This document shows positions 11,450 through 23,840 of a stretch of DNA of 64,000 nucleotides, piece after piece (the stretch's first letter is position 1; the number at the start of each line of letters is the position of its first letter). The notes beneath the pieces are model-generated. The model made no database searches and was not told the origin of the DNA. It worked only from the letters and a program-made list of their open reading frames with translations. A program made the position numbers and the translations under genes. Location of the stretch: the NCBI GenBank assembly GCA_050084985.1, contig JBITNC010000001.1, positions 63,550,001 to 63,614,000 of the forward strand, in the 5' to 3' direction. Source of the DNA: Nageia nagi. Its lineage: Eukaryota > Pinophyta.

Positions 11450-12870
11450 TCTGGGTGCATAGTTTTCAATGAGTGCTTGAGCACTCCTTGAAAAACATGC
11501 GACTGGGGCTTGGGTCACTTAGTCAAATTTCAGAACATAATTCTTCACCACACACCTGGGTGCATGGATCTAGATGAGTTAAAAAGCATGTTTCAAAAAG
11601 CATGCACCTTGAGCTCGGGGCTTTATTGAAATGCCTTAGCCAAAAACAAGCTATTTGGATGAACAACACCCCTCTAGACTCCTTATTTTTCCCCGGCACA
11701 CTGTTTTAGGTGAGTGCAAAAGCATGAGCTAGAAATGGTGCGACTGGGGAAGGATGAAAAATTTGAGATGAAGTGGTAAAATTGACTAAGGGGTGGCGTG
11801 ATATTTATAACTATCTATGTTGCCACATGTCACTTTCGGGTGGTCAATCTATGGGTCAAATGGCAGAGCCAAAACAAGGGTGCATGGTTTTAAAGGGGTG
11901 TAAAAGCATGTGTCAAGAAGCATGCGACTAGGGTCTTAGATACTTAGCCAAATTTCAAGTCAACATTGAAGCTCAATTCCTGGTCGCATCGTTTTGAAAG
12001 GGTGCAAAAGCATGCATCTTAATCCTTGTGCCTAAGGTCTGACACACCTCCCGAGACCAAAAATTCCAAAAATAATTAAAAAAATGTAGGTTTGACACAG
12101 GTCGCACGTTTCAGAGGACATGCTCTTTCTCCCTTGGCTCCACGCAATGTTCCATACAATTTTGCAAACAGAATGACTGATGCTGACTTTCCTCTTATAG
12201 CCATCCGGGTAGGATAGTTGTCATCACATGATAGGTGCAAGAGGGGGTCGAATGCATGCGTTTCCAATTGGCAACAATCTGAACCCAACACTTAGCCAAT
12301 TTTCACCTCATGAATTTGGTCGCATGGTTTGAGTTGGGTGCAAAAGCACTCACTTGAAAGATGCGACTAGCCTTGATTGCTTCAAAAATGGCTAATTCCT
12401 CTTGTCTCCTGGTCGCATGGATTTGGATGGGTGCAAAGCACTCACTTGAAAGCATGTGACAGGACCTATAGGTTCTGAAAACGGCTAAGTATAAATCACT
12501 TCCTCCTTCTTCGCATGAATTTGGACGGGTGCAAAAGCACTCACTTGAAAACAAGCAACAGGCTTTTCTAGAAAAAAATGCTAAGTATGAGAGGCTCCAA
12601 CCTGGTTGCACCGTTTTGGGTGGGTACAAAAGCATTCACTCGAAAACATGCAACTGACTGAAAACACTCTATTTTTGCCTTGAATTTCGACCAAAATGAC
12701 TGTAAACATGAAATGCAATGAGGGAGAGATGAAGTTTCGCAGCATGAGGGACCCTAAAGGTGCAATTTTAAGAGTGAAAATGCATGTGATGATTGTGAAA
12801 ATGCAGCATGAGGCTGGTTGACCGTTTGGGAGGTGTGCAAAAGCACATCCCTCAAAACATGCGACTGAGG
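11450..12870 (-). repeat. hairpin array of repeat A (about 10 units)
   Basis: About ten imperfect inverted repeats of roughly 50 nt, spaced 90-300 nt, near 11450, 11559, 11690, 11878, 11974, 12320, 12409, 12510, 12602 and 12825. The outer stem is of the type GTCGCATG...CATGCGAC. The inner stem is GTGC-AAAA-GCAC or GAGTGC-TTGA-GCACTC. The inner sequence differs from the AAAAAGACAA type of repeats B-E, but the position and architecture are the same. The array lies upstream of the gene. No ORF of note lies here. Confidence 0.7.
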
Positions 12871-13045
12871 AAAAATGCATATTTTTGACTTGACTTGACC
12901 ATGAATGTGCAGGTTCAACATGTTTTCTAAAGGTAAGACCAAAATGCATACATTCCCTTAGACAAATGTTACTTCCATGCATTTTCTATCATTTCGAGGG
13001 TCCTCAAAATGCAAAAAATTTGAGGGGTGTTGTGCAGGCACAACA

Positions 13046-15000
13046 TATCCCTTTTACACACCAAGACTTTTATTTCACACCAAGACTTTTATTTCACAAA
13101 AGAATATCTATGGTGCTTTCAAATAATCTAACCTTCACATAGGTAGTTCTTTGTTTTAAGTTTTTAGCTTTTGCCACTGCATAGGAGGGTAAGTGAAATG
13201 GCCTTACTTTCTGTACTTTAATTGATTTTTTGAATATGCAGAATAATCCAAAGCATTAAGTTTTTTGGTATTCTCAAAATCTTTTGTAACTCAAAGGAAG
13301 CTATACAAGAGTCTTAACCTCATTACATTTAATTTTGACTATATCCTCAACCCATTTAAATAGAACACTAATATTAATGTTTACATTGACGCACAACATG
13401 TTCTTCATGCCTGGTGACCGGTTTTGGATGTCATTTAAATGTCATAGGTCGCTTGGCTTTGCAAGGTGTCTTCCACAGTATGTGCAGATTGGTGGTGACT
13501 AATCCTAGTGTTGTAGTAAGATTTTATGAATAAAAGGCTGAACTTATCAACTCCTACCTTGGAAATGGAAAAGGCAATAAGAAATGTAAATTTGGATGGA
13601 AAGGAGGAAATTGTTGTAAGGAAATTTTATCTAAAAAGCTAGGAAAATACCATCAAATGAAATCTGTTCTATAAAACAGTAAATCTTAGTAATTGAAATT
13701 GTAAACACAAATTTGAATAAATAGGGAAAGGGTGACTGCAGTTTGACACAAACACACTCTGAATAAAATACAACATGAAGAAAAAAATGATTGATACACT
13801 AAACACAAACAACTAGCAAAAAGGTAAATTCTACCTATGAAGGAGAGGATTCAGCCTCAATTACAGATGTGGGTGGATCCATACCCTAGCCAGTCAATAG
13901 GTCTGATTCCTCGAAAAGATAACTCAGAACTGAACTGTAGAAGATATCTTTCTTTTCATTAACTGAAAGAATAGTGCATGCTTTGTTCTGAAGATATTTA
14001 GCTTATTCGAGCAATAACTTCCTCATTTTTCTATATTTCTTCTGCATAACATATATTGCAGACTACAGGGGCTACACATTTTATACTAAATGGGGAGAAT
14101 ATACAAATAGTTTCCCACTATTATTCTTCTTCTAATCTTGGCAGAATTCTAAGGATTAAGTCCATGAGGAGAATGTGAACTTGAATACATCTAAACAGCT
14201 AGGAGGTGATTCCAAGGTGCTCAAATTACTGCTGTAACTAACTCTGTCATTTTGTGCCACATGGAAGTTTAAAACTGTTGGAACTTTAGTAACGTTGACG
14301 TTCTAATGGTGATGAATTTGTGTTATTGTTGTTTCATCTTCTGACTAACTAATCTCTATGCTATTCTTGCTTCATCTAAACCATCCACAGCTGTCACCAG
14401 AGTATCTATGTTATTCTGGTAGGTTTATCACATGGAGAGCGCCAATCTGCAAGCTGTTGCAGACATGCCCTTTGTAGACTGGTTGGTCAGCTTGACGGGC
14501 GAACATGTGTTTGTCTGCGGGCCACTGTGAACACCTAGCAGACCCATTAGAATAAAGTAGGCTGGGTCCTTTCGTGCACGCTAGTAGTGAGAGCAATCAG
14601 GTTCTGCAGATCACTGCATACACCATTTTTCTTTTCCCTCCATGTACTTCTCCTAACCCTTCCAGAACAAAAATAGAAACATCCAAGAAAGGAAACTGCA
14701 GAAGAACACAAAATTCTCATTTTTATACCAGAAATGCATCAAATAACTAAATCACAAATCAGTATTTATCATTGTCATATTAAGGCTACAATACACATAT
14801 TTCATAAAAAAAGGGAAGAATGGTTAAGGATTAATCAAGTAAAAACAGTCCACAAAATGGTTAATTTGACAGCTCATCACCTGGCACCACCAACATTGGT
14901 TATGTTGGCGTTTTACCCATTCAGCATTTGAATGGGTGTCTCACCAAATGAAAAGCGATAGGATCACCTTTGTTTGACTTTGGGGAAATATTTAACTATT
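13046..15000. other. Copia interior, unreadable
   Basis: By position this is the Copia segment between protease and integrase. I see no definite GAG-pre-integrase or HHCC motif. A short direct repeat (acaccaagacttttatttca, twice) lies at about 13056-13100. No gene is supported. Confidence 0.4.
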
Positions 15001-15010
15001 CTTCTTTCCC

Positions 15011-15052
15011 CATCATTTGGCATGTGGCACCAGAATCAAAGCACCACACATC
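15011..15052 (-). pseudogene. Copia protease active-site fragment
   Basis: On the - strand this reads DVWCFDSGATCQMM, the Copia retropepsin signature (W-x2-DSGA-[ST]-x-H-M) with the DSGAT core kept and the His replaced by Gln. Stops surround it. It lies between the gag and integrase pieces in Copia order, which supports one broken element. Confidence 0.75.
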
Positions 15053-15479
15053 ATCTTTTTGGTTGACATGGATTTGAAATCCACAATTAAGAATATTTTC
15101 TATTGATATGTGCATGCCTTTTAACAGGAAAAGAACATGGTTGAAGCACATGGTGAAAATACTTTACATGGCTACTATGCCAACTAGATACAATAAATTC
15201 TCAACAAATTTAGAGACCAACAATAATTTTAACAAACTTTCTAACTATGACCTTAATGACTATAGCATGTGGGTTTAAACTACCATGGCTACCTAACTGT
15301 CCACTTTTGACTTGGATGTTGAGTTTTTAAGTAATTTCTGATCTGATACTTACCCTTCTGAGTCCTAGATCCCTATCCTTGGTCATGCTCAAATTCGAGA
15401 GCAACAATGAAGATCAATCGCCATCCTTATATTCTGTGACACTGTTATTATGCATCATTGGTTGTTCTATCTTCCATTT

Positions 15480-15961
15480 GTTGTACTTTATGTGCCTCTT
15501 TTTTTATAATGATAGTATTAGGTGGTGGTTTTCCCTTAATTTCATTCTATTCAGCATTCTTTTTGGTCAAAAGAGCTCAAACCACCTTTCTTCTTGGACT
15601 TTTTTCCCCTATGTTTTGGAGCATGGCGCCTCCAAACTTATCTTCTTCATATACCTTCAACATTTGCTGCATGTGAAAAAATATGCCTCCCATTAGATTG
15701 AACTTGAGCTCTTACATGCAATTTTTAAGCTAGTAATCAGGCTCTCATATTGGTGGGGAAACTTTTCAATGTAGCAAACACTAATGACTTTTCCATGTTC
15801 ACCAACTAATTTTTAATCCCCTTCTACATATGCTCAAGCATACTATCACCCAACTTCAAACTATACAACTTTTTCTTCGTCATCAAGTTATGAGGATCAT
15901 TCTTTTTCTTGTATAAACTATGTAATTACATTCCAAGCTTCTTCAGGACTATTATTGTTAC
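15480..15961 (-). pseudogene. Copia gag fragment (UBN2-type region and knuckle)
   Basis: On the - strand, from 15961 downwards, one frame gives LYKKKNDPHNLMTKKKLYSL and then KLGDSMLEHM, typical of the UBN2 gag domain of plant Copia elements. Further down, around 15480-15530, a degenerate knuckle reads YYHYKKRGHIK across a frameshift; the zinc-binding Cys positions are mutated. The domain is cut at 15961 by repeat B. No intact frame remains. Confidence 0.75.
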
Positions 15962-16184
15962 TGTTGTGTCTCCATAACATGCCCCAAAATCTCCAATTTT
16001 GGGGACCCAAATTTTTGCTAAGTCAAGATCATTGAAACTAGAGTCTCATTAATCCTGTCATGGTCACTGGAATCCCATCAAAGAATCCAGTGTTTCTCAC
16101 CTTTCTTAGTCGTAGTCATGTGAATCCAAATTCGAAGAAGATAAAATTTGACTATGTTTGGAATTAGGAGGGTCTAGGGGTCAG

Positions 16185-17200
16185 GCGTAGGTTTCAAAAA
16201 GACCAAATCATGACTTTTCAAAACATGAGCCCAAGTTTAGGAGGTGAGTCAAGATATAAGTCACAAGCACAAGTGCCCGAAAAAGTGTCTAAGTGTTAGA
16301 GTTAAGTCTTTTACCTATACGTGCATTCCAAATAATGTAAGATGAAGATGGTGCACGTTTCAAAAAACAAAACCTTGACTTTTGAAAACGTGCACTCAGG
16401 AGAGGGGCATCTAGGAAGTAGGTGCAAGCTTTCAAAATACAAGAATATGACTTTCCAAAATATGTGCCTAGCTTGAGAAACCTTCCAAGAGAGTTTGAGG
16501 AGCAAATTTAGCTAAGGCATGAATCCAGGGCGTCTGAAAGTGGTTCAAAATTGTACAAGAATACTAGTGCATGTTTCAAAAGACAAAAATATGACTTCTT
16601 AAAACATGCGCCTAGCCAAGAGAGGCTCCTGGTTCAAGCACACACTTTCAAAAGACAAATACATGACTTCCTAAAACTTGCACTAGGTTCAAGATGGTTT
16701 CCAGAGGAGTTGGGGAGGGGGACAAAATGATTAAGGCATGGCTTTGAGACTTTTAGAGGTGACATGAAAATACTCAAAAGGGTTAGCACATGAGTTAAAA
16801 AGACAAAATTGTGTCTTTCTAAAACATGCGCTCAACTTAGAAGCCCCTCAAATCCAAGCGCATTTTTTCAAAAGACAAAAATATCACTTTCTAAAACTTG
16901 TGCTAAGTTCAAGGTGGTTTCTAAAGGGGTACAGGATGCGAAAATGGCTAAGTGTTGATCCTTGAGACTTCCAAATAAACTCAAAATCACCCAAGGAGGA
17001 GATTGCATGTCTTGAAAAGACACAATTATGTCTTTTTGAAACATGTGCCCAAGGAAGAATGACATTTAGTTCAAGTGCATGATTTCAAAAGACACCATCA
17101 TGACATTTTGAAACTTGCGCTCAAGGAGAAAAGTTGTCCAAGTGAGACGCAAGGATGAAAAATACAAAAGTATGTCTTTTAAAAATGTGCGCTAAAGGTA
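16185..17200 (+). repeat. hairpin array of repeat B (about 9-10 units)
   Basis: Inverted repeats of about 45 nt near 16185, 16350, 16421, 16566, 16637, 16785, 16858, 17006, 17076 and 17154, with a spacing of about 70-165 nt. The core is TTTCAAAAGACAA-n-TTGTCTTTTTGAAA with outer arms such as GTGCACG/CGTGCAC at 16350-16396 or GTGCATG/CATGCGC elsewhere. The arms change together in several units. The array lies between the 5' terminus and the TATA box. Confidence 0.75.
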
Positions 17201-17351
17201 GAGAGATGTCAAGACCAGGCACATGAATTTTAACATGCACATGAATTTTAATAGCTCAAGTTGCACATATCCCTAGGTCAACCACCACATTTAATGCACC
17301 ATTTTCTAAACCAATCTTGACCGAGTGGGATGAAATGGAGCCCTAAGTTTG

Positions 17352-17360
17352 CTATAAAAG
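17352..17360 (+). promoter_or_regulatory. TATA box upstream of the repeat B gene
   Basis: CTATAAAAG, about 100 bp before the ATG at 17452. Equivalent boxes lie about 180-230 bp upstream of the ATG in repeats C2, D and E. Promoter function is inferred. Confidence 0.5.
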
Positions 17361-17451
17361 GGGAATAGAAACTTCATTTTGCAAACATAAAATCTGTCTC
17401 CTCCCATAGCGTGTGCACATTCCTAGAACAAGAGCGAATAAAACCTAGGGC

Positions 17452-20400
17452 ATGAGTTCAGAGCTAGAAAAAACATTGGTGCAAGGTGTGGGAGATTGTC
17501 CATTTGTTCGAATTCGTGAGCACTCTAAGATGGACGCCTTTGAGAGTAAGTATTCTAGGGAGCTAAGGAGGTTGATGAGGGATAGCATAGTCAAGATGGA
17601 TGAAAGAACAAAAACCCTCTGGTCAGGAGCACATTTCTCCAAGTGCGGTCTCATTGACATTGAAGACACAAATTGGCAATGTGTTGATCCAATGAAGGTA
17701 TTCAAGAGGGTCTTCGAGTTGGATAAGCAGGAGTTGAGGTGTGATCTTCTGTTCTACTCAAGGTTGGTTAGTACCATTGCCATACCTTTCACCGTCCCAT
17801 ACCTAGAGTTGTCCGTGGAAGTAATCAAGAACTTATATCAAAGAGGGAAGGGTGCTTCATGATGCCATAGGACAAGTGATCACGGACTTCAACACAGAAG
17901 GGAATAAGGAAGGTTTTTCGATGGACCGAGGAAGGTGAACATGAGTACATTGAAGAAGAGTCTCTCCTCCTCTACAAGAAGACCTCTAGGTCAAGCAACT
18001 AAATCAAAGAGTGCATGTTTTCTGACTATCAAGAGCCAAGTGAAAATACTTCATCCCTATGGTTGCTAAGATCATCACCATGTTGTCTTGAGTGTTAGGC
18101 AAGGAAGATGACTCCAAGTTTCGGAAGAAGTTCTTCGGGTTCATCATCATGATAAGTAAAGGGAAGAGTATCAAGTGGAGTAAGGTGATCAATGACACAA
18201 TGGCCAGCCAATTGTCCTCCATGGATTCCACAAAAAGATTTTACATGAATTCGTATTTGGTATACTTGCTTTTGAAACTTCTCCCATTGTGAAGTCTAAG
18301 GTGTTAGATAAATCAAAGCCATCTTCAAGCAAGGATCAAATCCAATTAGGGCAATATGCATCCATGTGCCCAAAGCAAACGATAGCTAAGATCGCAAGGC
18401 GAGTTCAGTTGGAGGTGAATGACTTGAGAGAGGTAGGGGATGACTACCCTCTGGACGAGCTAGAAGATGTTGCCATGGGAAGAAAAGTTGGACCCAGTTT
18501 GGATTGAATGAGGCAGTCATTTCTCCCTAATTAGCTTGTAGAGAAGCCATGAAAAAATCAAAGATCAGAAGCCCCACCTTCGTGTTTAGTGCTTGAAGGG
18601 TCAAATCTATCCTCCAGTTCGAAATATGGACCAGATGCATCTATGGAAGGAGAGGTCAGTACACATGCTACCAACACAGTCAATGCTGATGAAGGAGCAA
18701 ATGTCGGGCACACCGAGAAGAGAGATAGGTTAGTTACGATACTCAACGAGGAGCAAAGACCTCCATCATTGAAATGACAAAACTGTCTTCATCAACATGG
18801 AGAAGAATCCAACTCCACGGTTGGTAGTCAAGATGTCACATCATGAGATTTTCTCCATTCATGAACCATCTACACATGCTTTGGAGGGAGGACTTGGCGT
18901 GGAGGGTCCAAGTGAGATTAGTGAACAAGCTGAGAAGAGGAGGCTAGACGTCCCACCAACACAAGGGGCTTCACCAAGGCAAGAAGTAGTCGTTGCTCAA
19001 GGGCAATATATAGAAGCACATCACTTGGGGGCAGATAAAGATTGAGATTTTGATGTAGGCGAATGCCTTGATGTCTTGCGAATGAAATTGGATGATGAAT
19101 TGAAGATGGTGATGAGAAGCAAAAGCAACATGCTAGCGTGACATATGTCAAGATGAAAGATAGATCCGTCCACATCAACACAATGGTCGCAAAGAAGAAT
19201 GACTTCCAAGGTGCATAAGATTTGAGGATACACACACAGGTAATAGAGACAACTCCTATTGGGATAGCAGGAAGGAAGTTCACCGTCATTACTAATACTA
19301 AGGCCAATGCAAAAGATAGATTCAAGAAGGAGAAAGAGATTGTGACGTCCGCTTTGTACTTTTAGTGGGTACAGTCTGGTCACCTTGTACTATATCTATT
19401 TGATGTAGTTGTAGTTGCATTGTTGTAACTTAGGATAGGAGTTTAATGGGTCATTTGGACCCCATTGTGAGCCCCAATTGGGACATCTCTCTTCTAAGTG
19501 GTAGATTAGGCATGTGTTGCATTGGAGATCCCGGATTGTGGGAATCCCAAGGTATGTTTATGCATTTGTGAGTTGGATGTCTACCAACATGCCAACACCA
19601 TATTGGGGAGGGTATCGCCACGTTGGCTCTTGAGGACTTCTGGACCCCCATGTTGGCACTTTAAGTGCTAAGCATACCATGTTGGCATATTATATGATTA
19701 TGACCCCCACGTTGGCACTTTAAGTGATTGGGCCTCTTAAATACCCAATATTGGATTAGATGGGTCTGGGATGACTTCTAGGTGAGTTTGGGACACAGGC
19801 AATGTATAAATAGACATTGGAGCTACAACATTGTGCAACTATTATTGATCATTACACTTATTACAGACCTTTGGGCACAAGTCTTAGCGGCGCTAAGCAT
19901 TTCATTCCTAGGTGGAGCATCTAGAGGGTAGTTAGGCAGTGGTATCCTGATTATCTACGACATAGGTGGAGCACCTTGTCCATTCGATGGCATTTCGAGG
20001 GTTTACTTCTACCTTCAATGGTTATACAAATTTCAAGGAGGACTCCTTTAGTGGAGGGGATTCGGGATCTGAGGGAGTGAATCTATCTCATGGTCCAACA
20101 ACTGTTCAGTGTTGAGGATTTCAAAGCATTGTGCCCTAGTTGGCTCCCTTGAGACCAACAACGACATTGGTATTATTGTTTATCATTCGTATAGCCAGAG
20201 GGCACTTGGATCTCATTATTGTGTTGTGTGTTTCATACTTGTGCATGTGTTGGATCTTGTTGTTTGTATGTACCTATATTCATCATTCGGTGGCACATTA
20301 ATGTAATAGGGTTTGGATTATGCATGTATGAGCTAGATGTTGGGAATTTGACATTGTATCCATTGATTTATGCTTGTATATGCTTGACATTGGCATTCTG

Positions 20401-21283
20401 CGTATCTGAATGTTGAATATGAATGCCCTAACCCTAATGTTGCATGCATGAGGGTTTGATTGTGTATTGTGGATGCCCTAGACCTAGCGTCAGGGCTTGA
20501 TGATCCTGTATTGCTAGTTAAAAGGGAAAATTGATTTTTGGATCATCACATAGATCAAGAGTTTGAAGAAAGAGTTAGCTGCCCAAAGAAAGTTAACCAA
20601 AGAAATTGAGATGGCAAATATGCAACTTGAAGACATCAAGAAGCAGATTACCTTGAACGAGGGGTTGGTGGTCACGAAAGAGGACTTGAGCAAGGAAGTT
20701 GTAGATGCAGTGAAATGATTGATATCCAATCTTTGGAGGTTAGCAAGGGCAAGGGAACGTATGGATGACATCATAGCCAAGGTGACTCGTATGTTTGAAG
20801 AGTTGGACCAAAACTATCCAAACATAGTGGACCCTCGTAGAAAATTGGCTATAGACCTGGGGATTTGCTGTTTTGTAGAGAATATTGGTATCATCATGGT
20901 TGGTTGCGCAACACGAAGATTCAATGTCAAGAGTGGACCAAGGCCATCGCATTCGCATACACGAGGGACAATGCTCACTTGCAGGTGATGAGGTTTAGTA
21001 CGATATCAAATTCCTTTATGATGATGATGTGATTAGAGAGCTTGAGGTGGCTTCTACTGAGACATAGCATATGGTGAAGGACCTGATTTGCACTAATGAT
21101 GTCAATGTCTTCCAGACAGGGAGTCACATTTGCCATGTGATGGAGATACATGCATGGAGGTCCCAGATGGAGTGCATTGTTGAGGAAATTGCAAGGTTCA
21201 TTGATGAGAAAATCCAGATTTATGAGGAGTTCAACTTGGGAGAGGAGTTGGTTGATGAATTCATGGACAACCACTTTGAGTAG
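17452..21283 (+). pseudogene. long gene of unknown function in repeat B
   Basis: The ATG at 17452 was chosen because it follows the TATA box. The homologous start of the other copies may be the ATG at 17530 (MDAFESKYSREL). The first frame runs 136 codons (DTNWQCVDPMKVF; FTVPYLELSVEV) and ends at a stop. The product continues in other frames with GKEDDSKFRKKFFGFI, SKVINDTMASQLSSMDST and FYMNSYLVYLLL (about 18092-18290). It goes on through a linker to the coiled coil LKKELAAQRKLTKEIEMAN after 20555, ending ELVDEFMDNHFE at 21283. The solo LTR 19341-20550 interrupts it between the codons for K-E-I and K-S-L. The middle KWK...YEIYKELKGE region of copies C2, D and E is missing. Function unknown. 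Confidence 0.68.
19341..20550 (+). repeat. solo LTR inside repeat B gene
   Basis: 1,210 bp starting TGTGACGTCC and ending GGATCATCACA, with TG...CA and imperfect inverted termini. Flanks are GAGAT (19336-19340) and TAGAT (20551-20555), a 4-of-5 target duplication. Removing the LTR and one flank copy gives K-E-I-K-S-L-K-K, which matches the uninterrupted sister copies. No coding content. It holds a short repeated motif, (a/c)ccatgttggcactttaagtg, at about 19640-19720. Which full-length element it came from is not visible here. Confidence 0.85.
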
Positions 21284-21313
21284 AGTGTTGCAACTTTGAT
21301 GCAACATGCTTAG

Positions 21314-21676
21314 TGTTGGAAACCTAATCCTTAGGGATCAAGGTTCATTGTAATATTAGTAGTTATAGTTGTCATTAGCATGTGGGTGAGAGAAAAGCAT
21401 ATTTATATTTTATATTTACAAGTTTGTAAGTGGAAGAAATTCCACATGTCTTTAGGTGTCATATGAGTATAGGAATATTGACATGTGTCATAGAGTAGTT
21501 AACATCTTGAGCTTATTTAGCATCATGGTTGTTAGTTAGTTAGTTAGTTGCTAGATTTATGGAGTCAGTTAGATAACCATCTTTGTGGTTCTTTAATATT
21601 CCTTTTCAAGATTGTAATTCGAGCTTTTGGAGTTCAATACAATCTTAGATTTGCATCCCATTGCTAGGCCTTACTG
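21314..21676 (+). repeat. 5' LTR of the non-autonomous element
   Basis: About 363 bp, from TGTTGGAAACC to the base before the primer-binding site. The end reads ...TTACTG instead of the usual ...CA, probably by mutation. A (TTAG)n run lies at about 21533-21550. Confidence 0.75.
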
Positions 21677-23840
21677 TGGTATCAAAGCATTGGCTCTTTC
21701 CTCATGCAAATCTGGTGTTCTCCATAGCCCCATTTTTATCCATTGTTTTTCATCCTTCGTTTTTCTTTGTATCCCTTCATTAAAATCCTTTTTTGATCTC
21801 ACTTCTAGATACCCATTTTCATTCTCATCAGTTTCATATATTTAGTTGATTGGTTTGGAGCTAGGTAATAGTAGAAATGAGAGTTAGAAGTTTTCAATAG
21901 GGTTTCATGTGTTTGGTTGTGCGTAGACTGTGTTGGGAATCTTGTGTTGGAGGTTCCTAACTGTTTGTGCTTTGTGGAACCTATTTGTGGTGCTCCTGCA
22001 CATTTCATCTGTGGCCTTTGAGATTCCTACATCCACTTTGTTGCCTGCTCGTTGCCCTTCCTTGGCATTTCCTTCTTGCTGACTATTCGTGCCAATGGAG
22101 ATAGCCAACGTGGATGCCTTCAGCATTTCTACCGTCCATTTCACCCTCCAAAGTCTGTTGTGTATTTGACCCGCATGTTGCTCCATGTCGTGCACACCTA
22201 TTTGACTGCATGGAACCCATTCATTCATGTCCAAATCGACTTGCACAGGTGCGCTGTTGTAGTGCTTGTCATCGGGTGTAGTAGAGAAAATTTGTCGAGT
22301 GAGATGGAGGAGGTGGGGTTATTCCAAATACAAAATCATGTGTTGCATGATGTAGAGGTGGATGATAAAGAATTGTTTTTCAGCTACGTCACCAGCCTTG
22401 TATGTCCACCCAATGCCATCTCAGTGCCCTTTCTGCCCAGCCTACGCTCGTGTAAATATTGAATACCAATGATCCCCATTTTCTCCTGCCATCCTTTACC
22501 TACATAGACTCCTCCCATGGTGGTGCTTGTCCTCAGTTGACCCACCTTGCCGTGCACCAACTAGTTTATCTATTGACTGCTGAATTGGATGGTGTTTTGG
22601 TACTTTTTAAAATTTAGTTTGGAGGCATTTATTTTTGATTTTATGGGTATCTCAATTTTGAAAGGAGTTTTATTATGTAGACCTTCAATTTTTTAAGATA
22701 AAATTAAAGGAATTTTTATGGTGTTTTGAAGACCATTATTGAAGATATTTATGTGTTGTTGATAAAACATGTTTTGGAGGACATTACATTACCTTACATG
22801 ATTTCCAATTTTTTTGGAAACTTCATATTTTCATTGTAAGGCAATATTCTTGGAGGATATCATGATTTTGAAAGCTAGTTATGGTTTCTTTGGTGCCCTT
22901 TGGAGATGAAACCATATATTTGTTATTGTGATTTGTGTGGTGTCTTGTTGGAGAGGTTCCTTATCTTGTTGCAAAGGTGATGGAAATGACATTTTTGTGA
23001 TAGTCACCCTTGAAGATGAAGATGATTGCCTCCATTATTTTGAAGACTTGATATCATATTGTAGCCATTTTTGAAAATGGTTATGTTCTTCTTATTTCAC
23101 AATTTTTACTAGTTTCTTTTGTGCTTGCCTTATGATTGGCTAGTGTTCTGATAGCAATGCCAACCTAGCACCATGGAAGTGTAGCACATGTTGAGGGGGT
23201 TCTTTATTTGATGATACCAAGATGATTGAGTTTTGTTGGAGCTTGTTCATGTGTGGAGAAACTTGGTTGTTGCAGTAACTTTTCTTCATGGTTCTTGTTG
23301 TGCGGTAACTTTGATGAGCTTTAAAGTAAGTGTATGAGAAATATTGCATTGTGTGAATGTGGCAAATCACATCTTGTATGAACATGTTATATGTCGGAGA
23401 TTTAGTATGTGTTTCTTTATGTACATCTTTTTGGTAATTGTGGTGGAGAATATTATTCTTCACAACTTGTTTCTCTTCATTCATAAGAGATTTGTTTCTG
23501 ATTGGTTTGTGTTCTTTATTTGTGCATCTTCCTTGGAATGACCTATGTTGAAGAAAATTCATTTCTTCATGGTTTCTTGGAGGAGACTTGGTTGCACTTC
23601 ATTATTTTCAGATTTCATCTACTACTCTTCTTGTTTGGATGCCGATGCTCTTTTGAAGAAGACTTATGTTGCGGCATTTTCACCCCTTTGGATTAAAGGG
23701 GGGAGACATTGGGCTTATTCCTTGAGGTCGATCTTTTGAGGAGATTATCTTTTGTTGGTGAAGAATGTTCTACGCACCTTAAGGCACATCATTTTTGTTT
23801 TTCATTTCCTTCTTAATCCTTTTCAGATTAAAGTGGAGAA
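21677..23840. other. interior of the non-autonomous LTR element
   Basis: It begins with the primer-binding site and ends with the polypurine tract. T-rich in its second half, with many repeats of the words 'ttggagg' and 'ttgaagat'. Short open frames exist but none resembles gag or pol. Nothing further is supported. Confidence 0.6.

Larger units (their letters stand above)
6529..13045 (-). mobile_element. Repeat A of the TGTTG...CAACA hairpin-array family
   Basis: Its 5' end is at 13045 (reads TGTTGTGCCTGCACAACA on the - strand) and its 3' end at 6529 (plus strand TGTTGGTATGTTTTTTCTTT), giving 6.5 kb. Flanks are CATCA (6524-6528) and TATCC (13046-13050), a 3-of-5 match to a target duplication, which fits an old insertion. 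Inside, reading 5' to 3' on the - strand, are a terminal hairpin, a hairpin array (12870-11450), a long gene remnant (11206-7652) and a TATA element (7563-7571). Copia sequence lies on both sides. Confidence 0.75.
6250..15961 (-). mobile_element. Ty1/Copia relic, split by repeat A, broken by repeat B
   Basis: Three Copia landmarks lie on the - strand in the right order. They are a gag UBN2-type region (15690-15961), a gag knuckle and protease (about 15480-15530 and 15011-15052), and an integrase piece (6286-6528). Between protease and integrase lies repeat A (6529-13045), inserted later. The upstream side stops at 15961, where repeat B begins, and I could not find the 5' LTR or gag N-terminus beyond it. 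Downstream of the integrase the pol gene is missing or unrecognisable before the ASL exon. This is one of the oldest layers in the intron. Confidence 0.72.
15962..21313 (+). mobile_element. Repeat B of the hairpin-array family, 3' end missing
   Basis: It starts TGTTGTGTCTCCATAACATG at 15962, followed by the terminal hairpin CCCCAAAATC...GATTTTGGGG-like. It then has the hairpin array (16185-17200), a TATA box (17352) and the long gene (17452-21283). Its 3' terminal module is absent because the LTR element at 21314 begins 28 bp after the gene stop, and what follows that element is LINE sequence. A solo LTR (19341-20550) interrupts the gene. The left flank GTTAC has no visible partner. Confidence 0.75.

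Noticed and set aside
14411-14596. 61-codon - strand frame as a small gene
   Set aside because: No homology, domain or regulatory context; it lies in decayed Copia interior and is explained by chance.
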